A DNA stretch of 9,255 bases from the NCBI GenBank assembly GCA_964465295.1, contig CAYXKC010000066.1, forward strand, positions 1 to 9,255. The letters are read 5' to 3'. Made by a program: the position numbers and the translations under genes. The notes under the pieces are model-generated. The model saw nothing but the letters and a program-made list of their open reading frames with translations, made no database searches and was not told the DNA's origin. This DNA is from Methanolacinia sp964465295 (lineage in GTDB: Archaea; Halobacteriota; Methanomicrobia; Methanomicrobiales; Methanomicrobiaceae). Every line of letters begins with the position of its first letter. Positions within the stretch are counted from its first letter, which is position 1. Of the stretch, positions 1 to 6,696 are shown piece after piece.

Positions 1-1044
1 TCCGGACACCCGCACCTGGGCCACCTGATGGTCATGAAGGAGGTCGCGTGGCACGTTCAGCAGGGCGGTCTCGGTTACGTCGCGATTGCCGACCGCGAGG
101 CCCATGCCGTAAGGGAGATTTCATGGGATAAATGCCGCGAATACGGGAAGGAATATCTCAAGTGCCTCTATGCACTCGGGTTTGAGGGGACCACATATTT
201 CCAGAGCAAAAACAACGACTTAAAGGATCTTGCATTCGAGGCGGCGACGAGGATCAACTTCTCGGATCTCCAGGCGATATATGGATTTTCACAGGAAACA
301 GCCCTTGCAAAGGCGATGAGCGTAGCGATGCAGGTGGCAGATATCCTCTACCCGCAGACCGACGACGAACCCGCCCCGACAGTCGTCCCGGTAGGGCTCG
401 ACCAGGACCCGCATATCCGGCTTACAAGGGACGTATCGTATAAGCTCAGGATGTTCCTTGTCGAAGAGAGATGCGAAGGAAACAGGGAATATATCAGCAT
501 CAGGTCGAAGAATGCTCCCGAAGCGGCGATGAAGGATCTTGCATCTGAGTTTCCGGGTGCCAAAGTCTACGAGGGCCATATAGACATAAATGGCGGAAAA
601 CCCGAAGAGATCAAAGAGACCGTCCGCAAGGTCGAGAGGAGAAACGGCGGATACGGGTTCATCTCGCCCTCCGCAACATACCATACCTTCCTGCAGGGCC
701 TGCAGGGCGGAAAGATGTCGAGCAGCGTCCCCGAGAGTCTCTTCGGATTCTACGAGGATGAGAAGTCGGTGAAAAAGAAGATCATGGGGGCGCTTACCGG
801 CGGCAGGATGACACTCGAGGAGCAGAAGAAGCTCGGCGGAGAGCCTGAAAAATGCTCTATATATCTCTTAAATCTCTTCCACATGACAGGAGACGACGAG
901 GAACTCTCTGAGATGTGTCGTGCATGCAAAGAAGGGGAGCTTATGTGCGGAACGTGCAAGAAGGAGACATTTGAGAGAGTCAAAGAGTTCCTCGCTGATT
1001 TCAGGGAGAAGATGGATGAATGCGAACATAAGGTTGAGGTGTAG
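1..1044 (+). CDS. trpS: Tryptophanyl-tRNA synthetase, 5'-truncated by the window edge
   Basis: Class I aminoacyl-tRNA synthetase that activates tryptophan with ATP and charges tRNA-Trp in the cytoplasm. The reading frame is open from base 1, and the first codons give SGHPHLGHL, a HIGH-type ATP-binding motif (HLGH at 13-24), so the true start lies upstream and the ATG at 28 is internal. The second signature loop is GGKMSSS (KMSSS at 712-726). VADREAHAVR-like and DQDPHIRLTRD segments are, from memory, typical of archaeal TrpRS. Near the C-terminus a cysteine cluster, CRAC followed by CGTC (about 919-960), resembles the CxxGE..CGxCK element of archaeal/eukaryotic-like enzymes and could bind zinc, which is inference. 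It stops at TAG 1042-1044, 5 nt before pheS, suggesting co-transcription. Identity is secure. The upstream part and promoter are outside the window. Confidence 0.95.
   Translation, partial: SGHPHLGHLMVMKEVAWHVQQGGLGYVAIADREAHAVREISWDKCREYGKEYLKCLYALGFEGTTYFQSKNNDLKDLAFEAATRINFSDLQAIYGFSQETALAKAMSVAMQVADILYPQTDDEPAPTVVPVGLDQDPHIRLTRDVSYKLRMFLVEERCEGNREYISIRSKNAPEAAMKDLASEFPGAKVYEGHIDINGGKPEEIKETVRKVERRNGGYGFISPSATYHTFLQGLQGGKMSSSVPESLFGFYEDEKSVKKKIMGALTGGRMTLEEQKKLGGEPEKCSIYLLNLFHMTGDDEELSEMCRACKEGELMCGTCKKETFERVKEFLADFREKMDECEHKVEV
1036..1041 (+). promoter_or_regulatory. Ribosome binding site for pheS
   Basis: GAGGTG lies 8 nt before the ATG at 1050 and inside the last codons of trpS. It supports translation of pheS from the shared mRNA and fixes its start at 1050. 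Confidence 0.65.
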
Positions 1045-1049
1045 CCCGG

Positions 1050-2684
1050 ATGGAACTTACATACAATGAAAAGAGACTTCTTGCGGTTCTAAAACCGCTT
1101 AAGGACGCAGAAGAGAAACGTTCAAAAGCAACCGAGCCGCTCAGGGAGACGCTGAAGGAGATAGGCGGCAGCAGGACACATACGATAACTCCCTTAAAGG
1201 AGACCCTGAAGGTTCTTGAAGAGACGAAGAATATCGCTTTTCTGCCGATCAAAAGGGCAATAGAGATCCTCGAATCCGCAACAGAGGATACATTCGGGCC
1301 GATGCATGAGCCTGACGCAGATTACCTGGCAAGGATAATGGATACCACTGCCGAAGCGGTTGTCCAGTATGCAATGCTTCTCCAGGATCGCGGTCTTGCA
1401 ACAGTTGAGAAGAAGACGATTGTCTCCTACAGGCTCTCTGAGGAAGGAGAGGAATACAGGAAGAACGGACTTCCCGAGAGAAACCTGATAGAGTCCTTCG
1501 AATCGGAGATCCCGATGGCCGAACTGCAGAAGCATCCGCAGTCGAGGCTCGGGATCGGCTGGCTTAGAAAGAAGGGCTGGGTCGATATCAAAGACGGCAT
1601 TGTAATCAAAAAGGGCGATGCACCGGAAGGGGAGGATGAATCTGCACTCAGTAACCCGGCAACCGATCATCCCGGGATGAAGGAGCTTCTTAAGAGAAAG
1701 CTTGCAGAGGAGATCGAAACGGTCTCGTACACGATCTCGATCACACCCGATGGCGAGAATCTCGTCGAATCCGGACTCGACCTGAGGCAGGAGGTCATGA
1801 CACTCACATCGGAGCAGATACGGACCGGCGAGTGGAAGAGCCTGCGCCTGAGGAAATACAGTACAAAGACCCCAAAGAGGATCTATGCAGGAAAGAGCCA
1901 CCCCTACCAGCAGCTCATCGACGAGATGCGCCAGATCCTCTTCGGGATGGGATTTACCGAGATGAACGGGGGAATCGTGGAGAGTTCGTTCTGGAACTTC
2001 GACGTCCTCTTCCAGCCGCAGGATCACCCGGCAAGGGAGATGCAGGATACATTCTTCCTCAATATCGAGGAGGAGCTCCCGCCGAACTACACCGATATCC
2101 GCGATATGCACCTCCACGGCGGAGATACGACATCCACCGGCTGGGGAGGCGAATGGAAGGAGAAGAAGGCGATGCAGTGCGTGCTAAGGACGCATACGAC
2201 AGGCCTTTCGATCCAGCACCTGATGAAGAACCCGGAGCCGCCTGTAAAGGCGTTCTGCATCGGCAGGGTTTACAGGCGCGAGGCGATAGATGCGACCCAC
2301 ACACCCGAGTTCGAGCAGCTTGAGGGGATAGTTATGGACAAGGATGTAAATCTCCGCCATCTTATGGGCTTTTTGAAGGAGTTCTACCAGAAGATGGGAT
2401 TCGAGGACGTCCGCTTCAGGCCGGGGTACTTCCCTTACACCGAGCCCTCTATCGAGCCGGAGGTCTGGGTTGACGGCCTCGGCTGGGTAGAGCTCGGCGG
2501 GTCGGGCATATTCAGGGAGGAGGTCACCGCCCCCTGGGGAATAAAATATCCGGTTCTTGCATGGGGTCTCGGCGCCTCAAGGGTCGCAATGCTCAAGATG
2601 GGCTTAAAAGACCTCAGGCAGCTCTACAGGAGCGATGTCGACTGGGTGAGAAACGAACCGATAGCAAGGAGCAGGAGGTACTAA
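1050..2684 (+). CDS. pheS: Phenylalanyl-tRNA synthetase alpha subunit with an unusual N-terminal repeat insertion
   Basis: Catalytic alpha subunit of the (alpha-beta)2 class II synthetase that charges tRNA-Phe; its partner PheT is encoded 1 nt downstream. Of 544 residues, 1-15 (MELTYNEKRLLAVLK) match the usual archaeal start. Residues 16-84 form an apparent insertion of proline-led, charged helical units, and about 85-140 resume the tRNA-binding winged-helix region (DTTAEAVVQYAMLLQDRGL, SYRLSEEGEEY). The catalytic core runs from about 280 to the end: class II motif 2 around RTHTTGLS and FCIGRVYRREAID (380-413), the THTPEFEQLEG segment (416-426), the GSGIFREE loop (484-491) and motif 3 GLGASRVAMLKMG (507-519). 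Archaeal PheS is, from memory, roughly 490-510 residues, so the excess matches the insertion. The frame is continuous with no stop or frameshift. Synthetase identity is certain; the role of the insertion is unknown. Confidence 0.97.
   Translation: MELTYNEKRLLAVLKPLKDAEEKRSKATEPLRETLKEIGGSRTHTITPLKETLKVLEETKNIAFLPIKRAIEILESATEDTFGPMHEPDADYLARIMDTTAEAVVQYAMLLQDRGLATVEKKTIVSYRLSEEGEEYRKNGLPERNLIESFESEIPMAELQKHPQSRLGIGWLRKKGWVDIKDGIVIKKGDAPEGEDESALSNPATDHPGMKELLKRKLAEEIETVSYTISITPDGENLVESGLDLRQEVMTLTSEQIRTGEWKSLRLRKYSTKTPKRIYAGKSHPYQQLIDEMRQILFGMGFTEMNGGIVESSFWNFDVLFQPQDHPAREMQDTFFLNIEEELPPNYTDIRDMHLHGGDTTSTGWGGEWKEKKAMQCVLRTHTTGLSIQHLMKNPEPPVKAFCIGRVYRREAIDATHTPEFEQLEGIVMDKDVNLRHLMGFLKEFYQKMGFEDVRFRPGYFPYTEPSIEPEVWVDGLGWVELGGSGIFREEVTAPWGIKYPVLAWGLGASRVAMLKMGLKDLRQLYRSDVDWVRNEPIARSRRY
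1095..1301 (+). repeat. Degenerate 54-nt (18-codon) in-frame tandem repeat inside pheS
   Basis: Codons for Pro recur at PheS residues 16, 30, 48, 66 and 84 (nt 1095, 1137, 1191, 1245, 1299), so the last three intervals are exactly 18 residues. The units begin PLKDAEE, PLRETLKEI, PLKETLKVL and PIKRAIEIL. The first 21 nt of the units at 1137 and 1191 agree at 16 positions, suggesting descent by duplication rather than chance; the third unit is kept mostly at the level of residue pattern. The units look like amphipathic helices of about 18 residues broken by prolines. Confidence 0.7.
2674..2679 (+). promoter_or_regulatory. Ribosome binding site for pheT
   Basis: GGAGGT ends 6 nt before the ATG at 2686 and overlaps the last codons of pheS, which points to coupled translation of the two subunits. 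Confidence 0.75.
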
Positions 2685-2685
2685 G

Positions 2686-4302
2686 ATGCCGGTCATTAAA
2701 CTACCCTACAAATATCTCGAAAGGCTCACCGGGGCGGAGAGGGAGAAGATCATCGACCGCCTCCCTATGATGGGATCGGACGTCGAGAGGATAGAAGAGA
2801 AGCAGATCGACGTCGAGTTCTTCCCCAACAGGCCGGACCTATTCTCGGTCGAGGGTGTCGCAAGGGCAATGAGGGGCTTCCTCGGGATCGAGACAGGACT
2901 GCCGGATTATAAAGTCGAAGCAGGAGATACCGAATTCTCCGTAGACCCGAAACTGGCGGATATCCGGCCTTACCTCGGATCTGCGATCATCAGGGGCATT
3001 GAATTCGACGACGAATCGATCGAGTGCTTAATGGGCCTTCAGGAGTCTCTTCACTGGGCTGTCGGAAGAGGAAGGGCGAAGGTTGCAATCGGTGTCCACG
3101 ATCTTGATACCGTAAAAGGGCCGTTCAGCTACATCGCCTCGCCCCGCGACAGGAAGTTCGTCCCCCTCGACTTTGGGCATGAGATGACGATGGAGCAGAT
3201 GTTAAAAGAGCACCCGAAAGGCATCGATTATGCACACCTCGTGGATGACAAACCGCTCTTCCCGCTGATTGTCGATGCGGAAGACAACGTCCTCTCCTTC
3301 CCGCCGATTATCAACGGGGAGCTGACGAGGGTTACGAAGGATACGAAGAACATCCTCCTGGACTGCACGGGGACAGATGAGAGAGCGGTCATGACAGCCG
3401 TCAGGATCATATGTACGGCGATGGCTGAAGCCGGCGGGCGGATCGAGGCTGTGAAGGTCAACGGAATGCCGATGCCGGATCTCTCGCCGTCTGAGAGAAC
3501 GGTGGATGTTCCTGCATGCAACAGGCTCCTCGGCCTTTCGCTTGCACCTGAGGAGATGGCAGAACTCCTTGAAAAGATGAGGTTCGGGGCGTCTGCCGAC
3601 GGGGATTCGCACGTAAAGGTCATTGTACCGTGTTACAGGTCCGACATACTCCACGACTGGGATATATTCGAGGACGTGGCAATAGCCTACGGCTACGAGA
3701 ACGTGCCTGCAGAACTTCCGTCAACTTTTACAGTAGGAAAAGAGCACCCGGTCCAGAGAAACCTCGGGACTGTGAGGGAGATTATGACAGGGCTCGGGTT
3801 CATCGAGATGATGCCCTTCACCCTCTCAAACGAGAGAATCCTCTTTGAATATATGCAGAGGGAGAAGAAAACCGAAACACTGCCGCTAATGCACCCGATA
3901 TCCGAGGAGCACACCGTCGTAAGGACGGATATATTGCCGCTCTTAATGGAGACACTGAAACTCAACCAGCACAGGGAGCTTCCGCAGAGGCTCTTTACCG
4001 CCGGCGATGTCGTCGAATCCAAAGAGACATTACGGAAAGCCGCGGCTGTAATAATGGATACGGATGCGGACTTTACGGGGATCTATTCGACTGCAGATGC
4101 TCTCCTGAGAGAGCTCGACATCGAGTACACGGTTGAGGACTCCTGCGACCCTGCATATATTGAAGGACGAGCCGGAGATATTTTTGCGGGCGGGGAGAAG
4201 ATCGGTTCATTCGGTGAGATCCATCCGCAGGTCATACTGAACTTCGATATGGACCGGCCTGTTGCCGGACTCGAGATCGACCTTACAATTCTGGAAAAAT
4301 GA
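2686..4302 (+). CDS. pheT: Phenylalanyl-tRNA synthetase beta subunit, archaeal type
   Basis: Structural, tRNA-binding and editing subunit of PheRS, pairing with the PheS encoded immediately upstream (stop and start are separated by one base). The 538 residues fit the archaeal/eukaryotic form. The N-terminal B1-like region holds FFPNRPDLFSVEGVARAM (45-62). The B3/B4 editing region includes HWAVGRGRAKVAIGVHDLD (123-141) and INGELTRVT (209-217). The B5 region starts near RTVDVPACNRLLGL (271-284) and ends in CYRSDILHDWDIFEDVAIAY (316-335), whose acidic residues are typical for Mg/ATP-supporting contacts. The C-terminal part (about 355-538) is the degenerate class II fold (LGTVREIMTGLGFIEM, AGGEKIGSFGEIHP). 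It lacks the C-terminal ferredoxin-like anticodon domain of bacterial PheT, as expected for archaea. The start is fixed by GGAGGT at 2674-2679. Confidence 0.97.
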   Translation: MPVIKLPYKYLERLTGAEREKIIDRLPMMGSDVERIEEKQIDVEFFPNRPDLFSVEGVARAMRGFLGIETGLPDYKVEAGDTEFSVDPKLADIRPYLGSAIIRGIEFDDESIECLMGLQESLHWAVGRGRAKVAIGVHDLDTVKGPFSYIASPRDRKFVPLDFGHEMTMEQMLKEHPKGIDYAHLVDDKPLFPLIVDAEDNVLSFPPIINGELTRVTKDTKNILLDCTGTDERAVMTAVRIICTAMAEAGGRIEAVKVNGMPMPDLSPSERTVDVPACNRLLGLSLAPEEMAELLEKMRFGASADGDSHVKVIVPCYRSDILHDWDIFEDVAIAYGYENVPAELPSTFTVGKEHPVQRNLGTVREIMTGLGFIEMMPFTLSNERILFEYMQREKKTETLPLMHPISEEHTVVRTDILPLLMETLKLNQHRELPQRLFTAGDVVESKETLRKAAAVIMDTDADFTGIYSTADALLRELDIEYTVEDSCDPAYIEGRAGDIFAGGEKIGSFGEIHPQVILNFDMDRPVAGLEIDLTILEK

Positions 4303-4326
4303 CCGGTTGATGAAGACGGATTCACT

Positions 4327-4339
4327 TATTCTTTTTTTA
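4327..4339 (+). terminator. T-tract terminator after pheT
   Basis: A T7 run (4332-4338) preceded by TTATTC lies about 30 nt after the pheT stop, in the 51-nt gap between pheT and a converging gene. Archaeal RNA polymerase commonly terminates on U-tracts without a hairpin, and no strong stem is visible here. No equivalent T tract serves the opposing gene in this gap. Confidence 0.6.
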
Positions 4340-4353
4340 AACGGGTTCATTAT

Positions 4354-4965
4354 TCAGCGGGGATGACTGGGACTCTCATCCTTTCGTTCATTTTTCAGCC
4401 TCAATAATCTTTCTTTATTTGGGATTTCGCCCCTTAACAGGAAAGGTGCCCATTTCAAACCCGCATTGTCGATATTTGCCTCCCAATAAAGAAGCCGGTC
4501 ATAATATCTCCTGCACTCCTTTAAAACGAGATCTTCGGTATTATCACTGCCTGCTGAATATACGACTGCCGTCAGCCCGTAAAAGACAAGGCCCAGTGCA
4601 TGGGTTTCAACATGAACGGTTGCGGCGGCATGCCCTGTCGCACGGGCTGCGGCAGATGCAGCAGGATCATCTTCCACTTCAGATGCAGCATTATGTGCAG
4701 CATGAATGGCCTTCTTTGCAGCAGGCATTTTTATATCGCCCTGCATCCATGCCTTCGCCGCCACCAGGGCATCATGAGGACGCTTGTCATGAGAGTATCT
4801 CTCTTCAAAGATGGCGAGTACAGGGCCGGCGCAGTCCACGGCCCACATTGCCAGTGTCCGGTGTTTTTGTATCTCAACCAGCTCTCTTAGCGGTTGTATA
4901 CACGCACTCTCTCTTGAAAACAACAGCTTTTTCATATTCTTCTGCCTGCGTGAATTCAGTTGCAT
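4354..4965 (-). CDS. Imm-5-like putative immunity-family protein
   Basis: Predicted cytoplasmic, alpha-helical protein of 203 residues with no signal peptide or membrane segment. It resembles the small 'putative immunity protein' (Imm-5-like) family found in bacteria and archaea. The family-like core is LAMWAVDCAGPVLAIFEE (38-55), then D60 and RP at 62-63, AIHAAHNAA (86-94), and the Ala/His-rich helix AARATGHAAATVHVETHALG (106-125). Family recognition is by motif memory and the biochemical role is not established; no polymorphic toxin is visible nearby. The longest frame starts at 4965, but GGGAGG (4966-4971) abuts that ATG with no spacing, so the start may instead be the ATG at 4935 (MKKLLFSRES), giving 193 residues. 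It lies 66 nt downstream of the lipoprotein gene on the same strand, with a TATA-like box of its own near 5031-5043. The C-terminal tail is charged and probably disordered. Confidence 0.72.
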   Translation of the reverse strand: MQLNSRRQKNMKKLLFSRESACIQPLRELVEIQKHRTLAMWAVDCAGPVLAIFEERYSHDKRPHDALVAAKAWMQGDIKMPAAKKAIHAAHNAASEVEDDPAASAAARATGHAAATVHVETHALGLVFYGLTAVVYSAGSDNTEDLVLKECRRYYDRLLYWEANIDNAGLKWAPFLLRGEIPNKERLLRLKNERKDESPSHPR

Positions 4966-4984
4966 CCTCCCGGGTATAGCTGTA

Positions 4985-4998
4985 ACTATTGTGATAGT
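4985..4998. repeat. Short palindrome upstream of the Imm-5-like gene
   Basis: ACTAT-TGTG-ATAGT is a perfect 5-bp inverted repeat with a 4-nt centre. It lies 20-33 nt before the ATG at 4965. It could be an operator or a small leader hairpin, but a repeat this short can occur by chance. Confidence 0.3.
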
Positions 4999-5009
4999 CC
5001 ATTCATCTC

Positions 5010-5021
5010 AAAAACGGAAAA
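5010..5021 (-). terminator. Possible T-tract terminator for the lipoprotein gene
   Basis: Read on the - strand, the 12 bases are TTTT-CCG-TTTTT, starting about 11 nt after the lipoprotein stop. This is a plausible archaeal U-tract terminator; read-through into the next gene remains possible. Confidence 0.4.
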
Positions 5022-5030
5022 GAGGGAGAA

Positions 5031-5043
5031 TTTATTTTTTATA
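5031..5043 (-). promoter_or_regulatory. Possible TATA box for the Imm-5-like gene
   Basis: Read on the - strand, TATAAAAAATAAA is a good archaeal TATA element and is made from the last codons and stop of the lipoprotein gene (Tyr-Lys-Lys-stop). Initiation about 25 nt downstream, near 5012, would leave a leader of roughly 45 nt before 4965 or 75 nt before 4935. The element may simply reflect the coding sequence. Confidence 0.35.
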
Positions 5044-5523
5044 CCAGATGTCTGCCGTTTCGATGCTGGCCATCTTCGGAGACGGGTTATAGATGACTAT
5101 ACTCAGGTATTCATCCGAAGACTCGGTAAGCTCGACCGATTTTACATCGTCATGGCGGCTTACAGGAGTATATTCTCCCTGGTTGGTCGACATTTTTTCC
5201 TTAAAGTTCTTAAGCTGTGCCGGTGTGAAGAACATCACCGTTACAGGAATGTCGGATACGAGCTTTATCTTGAGCTCTTTGAACTCTTCGGAGTTTACAT
5301 TGGGCGTAAACGCCTGGTAATCGCCAAGCGGACTCAGGGTCTGGGCAGCGCCCTCGCGCCACGGGATCCATTTCTCTTCGGGAACGCTCTCTTCTTCCTG
5401 TGCTGTTGCCGTCGGTGTGACCGTTACGGCAGGCCCGGTCTGTGTGCCGGTGCAGCCGCATACGAGGGCGGCCAGAACAAGCATGAGCACAATAACCCCT
5501 AACAATTTATGACTGTATTTCAT
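5032..5523 (-). CDS. Small secreted lipoprotein of unknown function
   Basis: A 163-residue protein with a classical lipoprotein signal: MKYSHK, a hydrophobic stretch LLGVIVLMLVLAALV (7-21) and a lipobox-like VCGC with the probable lipidated cysteine at C24. A Thr/Pro-rich linker follows (about 25-45, TVTPTATA, then acidic EEES). The remaining ~115 residues look like one beta-rich domain: KIKLVSDIPVTVMFFTPAQLKNF (85-107) and DEYLSIVIYNPSP (137-149) resemble strands of small beta-sandwich domains such as GOLD-like folds, which is inference only. It should be anchored on the outer face of the cytoplasmic membrane. The start is set by GGAGG at 5531-5535, 7 nt upstream. It is divergent from the alanine dehydrogenase gene and precedes the Imm-5-like gene. 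I do not recognise a named family. Confidence 0.85.
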   Translation of the reverse strand: MKYSHKLLGVIVLMLVLAALVCGCTGTQTGPAVTVTPTATAQEEESVPEEKWIPWREGAAQTLSPLGDYQAFTPNVNSEEFKELKIKLVSDIPVTVMFFTPAQLKNFKEKMSTNQGEYTPVSRHDDVKSVELTESSDEYLSIVIYNPSPKMASIETADIWYKK

Positions 5524-5530
5524 TCACAAT

Positions 5531-5535
5531 CCTCC
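5531..5535 (-). promoter_or_regulatory. Ribosome binding site for the lipoprotein gene
   Basis: GGAGG on the - strand, 7 nt before the ATG at 5523, supports the chosen start. Confidence 0.7.
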
Positions 5536-5550
5536 GAAAAGTAAATCTTC

Positions 5551-5564
5551 TTTATAAATATTTA
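5551..5564. promoter_or_regulatory. TATA-like element in the lipoprotein/alanine dehydrogenase divergent region
   Basis: TTTATAAATATTTA is AT-rich and near-symmetric. On the - strand it reads TAAATATTTATAAA and would start the lipoprotein transcript near 5530-5535, giving a very short leader that barely includes the ribosome binding site. On the + strand it could start a transcript near 5582, 48 nt before the alanine dehydrogenase gene. The assignment is inferred from spacing only. Confidence 0.5.
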
Positions 5565-5593
5565 GCACTTTTCCATCAGGGAAAGACTCCCGG

Positions 5594-5606
5594 AAAAAAT
5601 TAATAA
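5594..5606 (+). promoter_or_regulatory. Possible TATA box for a nearly leaderless alanine dehydrogenase mRNA
   Basis: AAAAAATTAATAA is centred about 27-30 nt before the ATG at 5630, the usual TATA-to-start-site distance in archaea. No convincing Shine-Dalgarno sequence precedes this ATG (only CAGG at 5624-5627), which fits a leaderless or very short-leader transcript. Confidence 0.4.
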
Positions 5607-5629
5607 CGGTTCCCGCACACTGTCAGGCT

Positions 5630-6574
5630 ATGAGATATTATCCCGACCCTGCGAAAGATCTTGACTTAAAAGAGGTCAACAGGGCGATAGAGGAGGCATT
5701 CGCCGAACATGGGAGGGGAAATGTGCAGATGCCGCCAAAGAGCTATATCTTCTTTCAGACAGGGGACTTCAGGACGATGCCCGGGTACATCCCCTCACAG
5801 GGTATTGCCGGAGTGAAGGTCGTAAACGTCCACCCTCAAAACCGTGAAAAAAAGCTTCCGACTGTAATGGCCCTGATAGTGATAATCGACCCGGGAACGG
5901 GATCTCCTGAAGCGATCCTGAACGGAACGAGGCTTACCGATCTCAGGACTGCTGCTGCAGGAGCGGTTGCGGCAAAACACCTCTCAGCGTCGAAGAATGT
6001 GACACTCGGGGTATTCGGCAGCGGAAGACAGGCACAGGCACAGGTTGCCGCAACAGCACTTGAACTGGAGATCGGGGAGATCAGGGTCTGGAGCAGGAAC
6101 CTGTCGCATGCCGAATCCTTATGCAGTGCCTTTCCAGGCTACGACTGCAGGCCTGCAGAACCGAAAGCGGTCTGCGGATGCGAACTGATAATTACCGCAA
6201 CTCCATCCAGGGAACCGCTGGTAAAGAACGAATGGATATCCGAAGGAACCCATATCAATGCAATCGGTGCGGATGCGCCCGGGAAACAAGAGCTTGATCC
6301 CTCGATACTTAAGAGGGCGACGGTCATAGTGGACGATCCGGCACAGGCACTGCACTCGGGCGAGATAAATGTCCCGGTAACGAAAGGAATGTTCAACGAG
6401 GGAATGATTGCAGGAACTCTCGGGGAATATGTACTCGGAAGAAAGAGACGAGAGTCGCATGAAGAGATAACCGTCTTCGACTCGACAGGTCTTGCGATAC
6501 AGGACCTCGCTATCTCCAGAATCGTGATGAATACGGCAGGATTTATCGAGCTGGACTTTCGAACCGGACTTTAA
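5630..6574 (+). CDS. ala: Alanine dehydrogenase, ornithine cyclodeaminase/mu-crystallin family
   Basis: NAD-linked cytoplasmic enzyme of 314 residues, predicted to interconvert L-alanine with pyruvate and ammonia by analogy with the archaeal AF1665 enzyme. Visible features in order are the substrate-side segment MPPKSYIFF (34-42); GVKVVNVHP with lysine K63 at the position expected for substrate binding or catalysis; LTDLRTAAAGAVAAKHL (102-118); the Rossmann nucleotide loop GVFGSGRQAQAQ (127-138); TATPSREPLV (189-198); and INAIGADAPGKQELD (209-223) with the conserved acidic residue D215. FDSTGLAIQDLA lies near the C-terminus. The close match to the AlaDH subgroup at the ADAPGKQELD and FDSTGLAIQD segments favours AlaDH over ornithine cyclodeaminase, but members of this family vary in substrate. 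The N-terminus is shorter than in AF1665 by roughly a dozen residues, and no earlier start codon is seen close upstream. It is probably transcribed alone. Confidence 0.88.
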   Translation: MRYYPDPAKDLDLKEVNRAIEEAFAEHGRGNVQMPPKSYIFFQTGDFRTMPGYIPSQGIAGVKVVNVHPQNREKKLPTVMALIVIIDPGTGSPEAILNGTRLTDLRTAAAGAVAAKHLSASKNVTLGVFGSGRQAQAQVAATALELEIGEIRVWSRNLSHAESLCSAFPGYDCRPAEPKAVCGCELIITATPSREPLVKNEWISEGTHINAIGADAPGKQELDPSILKRATVIVDDPAQALHSGEINVPVTKGMFNEGMIAGTLGEYVLGRKRRESHEEITVFDSTGLAIQDLAISRIVMNTAGFIELDFRTGL

Positions 6575-6611
6575 CTGAATGGCGGGAGGTCGCGGAGTTG
6601 CAGTGTGGAAC

Positions 6612-6622
6612 AATTATAAATA
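6612..6622 (+). promoter_or_regulatory. TATA-like element in the 6575-6741 gap
   Basis: AATTATAAATA is the best TATA-like match in this gap. Initiation about 26 nt on, near 6643-6648, would give either a roughly 95-nt leader for the gene at 6742 or, if transcription stops at the T8 tract, an RNA of about 50 nt. Confidence 0.45.
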
Positions 6623-6680
6623 CCCGGGAATCCTTATCTGGACTACCGGGTCTTTCGGGCGTTCTAAAGGGACGGCACTT

Positions 6681-6693
6681 AATACTTTTTTTT
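6681..6693 (+). terminator. T8 tract: terminator of alanine dehydrogenase transcript or attenuator
   Basis: AATAC followed by eight Ts (6686-6693) lies about 110 nt after the alanine dehydrogenase stop and 48 nt before the next start. It would fit a U-tract terminator. Because it is also downstream of the TATA-like element at 6612-6622, it could attenuate the next gene. Confidence 0.45.
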
Positions 6694-6696
6694 ACA

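Noticed and set aside
28..30. ATG at 28 as the start of trpS
   Set aside because: The frame is open to base 1 and the HIGH-type motif is encoded before this ATG, so it is an internal methionine.
1095..1301. Frameshift or assembly error as the source of the extra PheS residues
   Set aside because: The segment is in frame on both sides, keeps normal codon use and shows internal 18-residue periodicity, which an error would not create.
1194..2117. Open frame of 307 codons on the - strand across pheS
   Set aside because: It is antisense to the conserved catalytic and N-terminal parts of PheS, has no recognisable domain, and is explained by the codon bias of the real gene.
3202..3654. Overlapping - strand frames of 150 and 131 codons inside pheT
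   Set aside because: They lie wholly antisense to conserved PheT sequence and look like shadow frames: no family resemblance or ribosome binding site.
4640..4700. Repeated AGATGCAGCA words within the Imm-5-like gene
   Set aside because: They encode alanine-rich helix residues and are explained by biased codons rather than a DNA repeat element.
4419..5502. + strand frames (up to 186 codons) across the Imm-5-like and lipoprotein genes
   Set aside because: The - strand frames here have a recognisable family, a lipoprotein signal and a good ribosome binding site; the + strand translations are low-complexity antisense.
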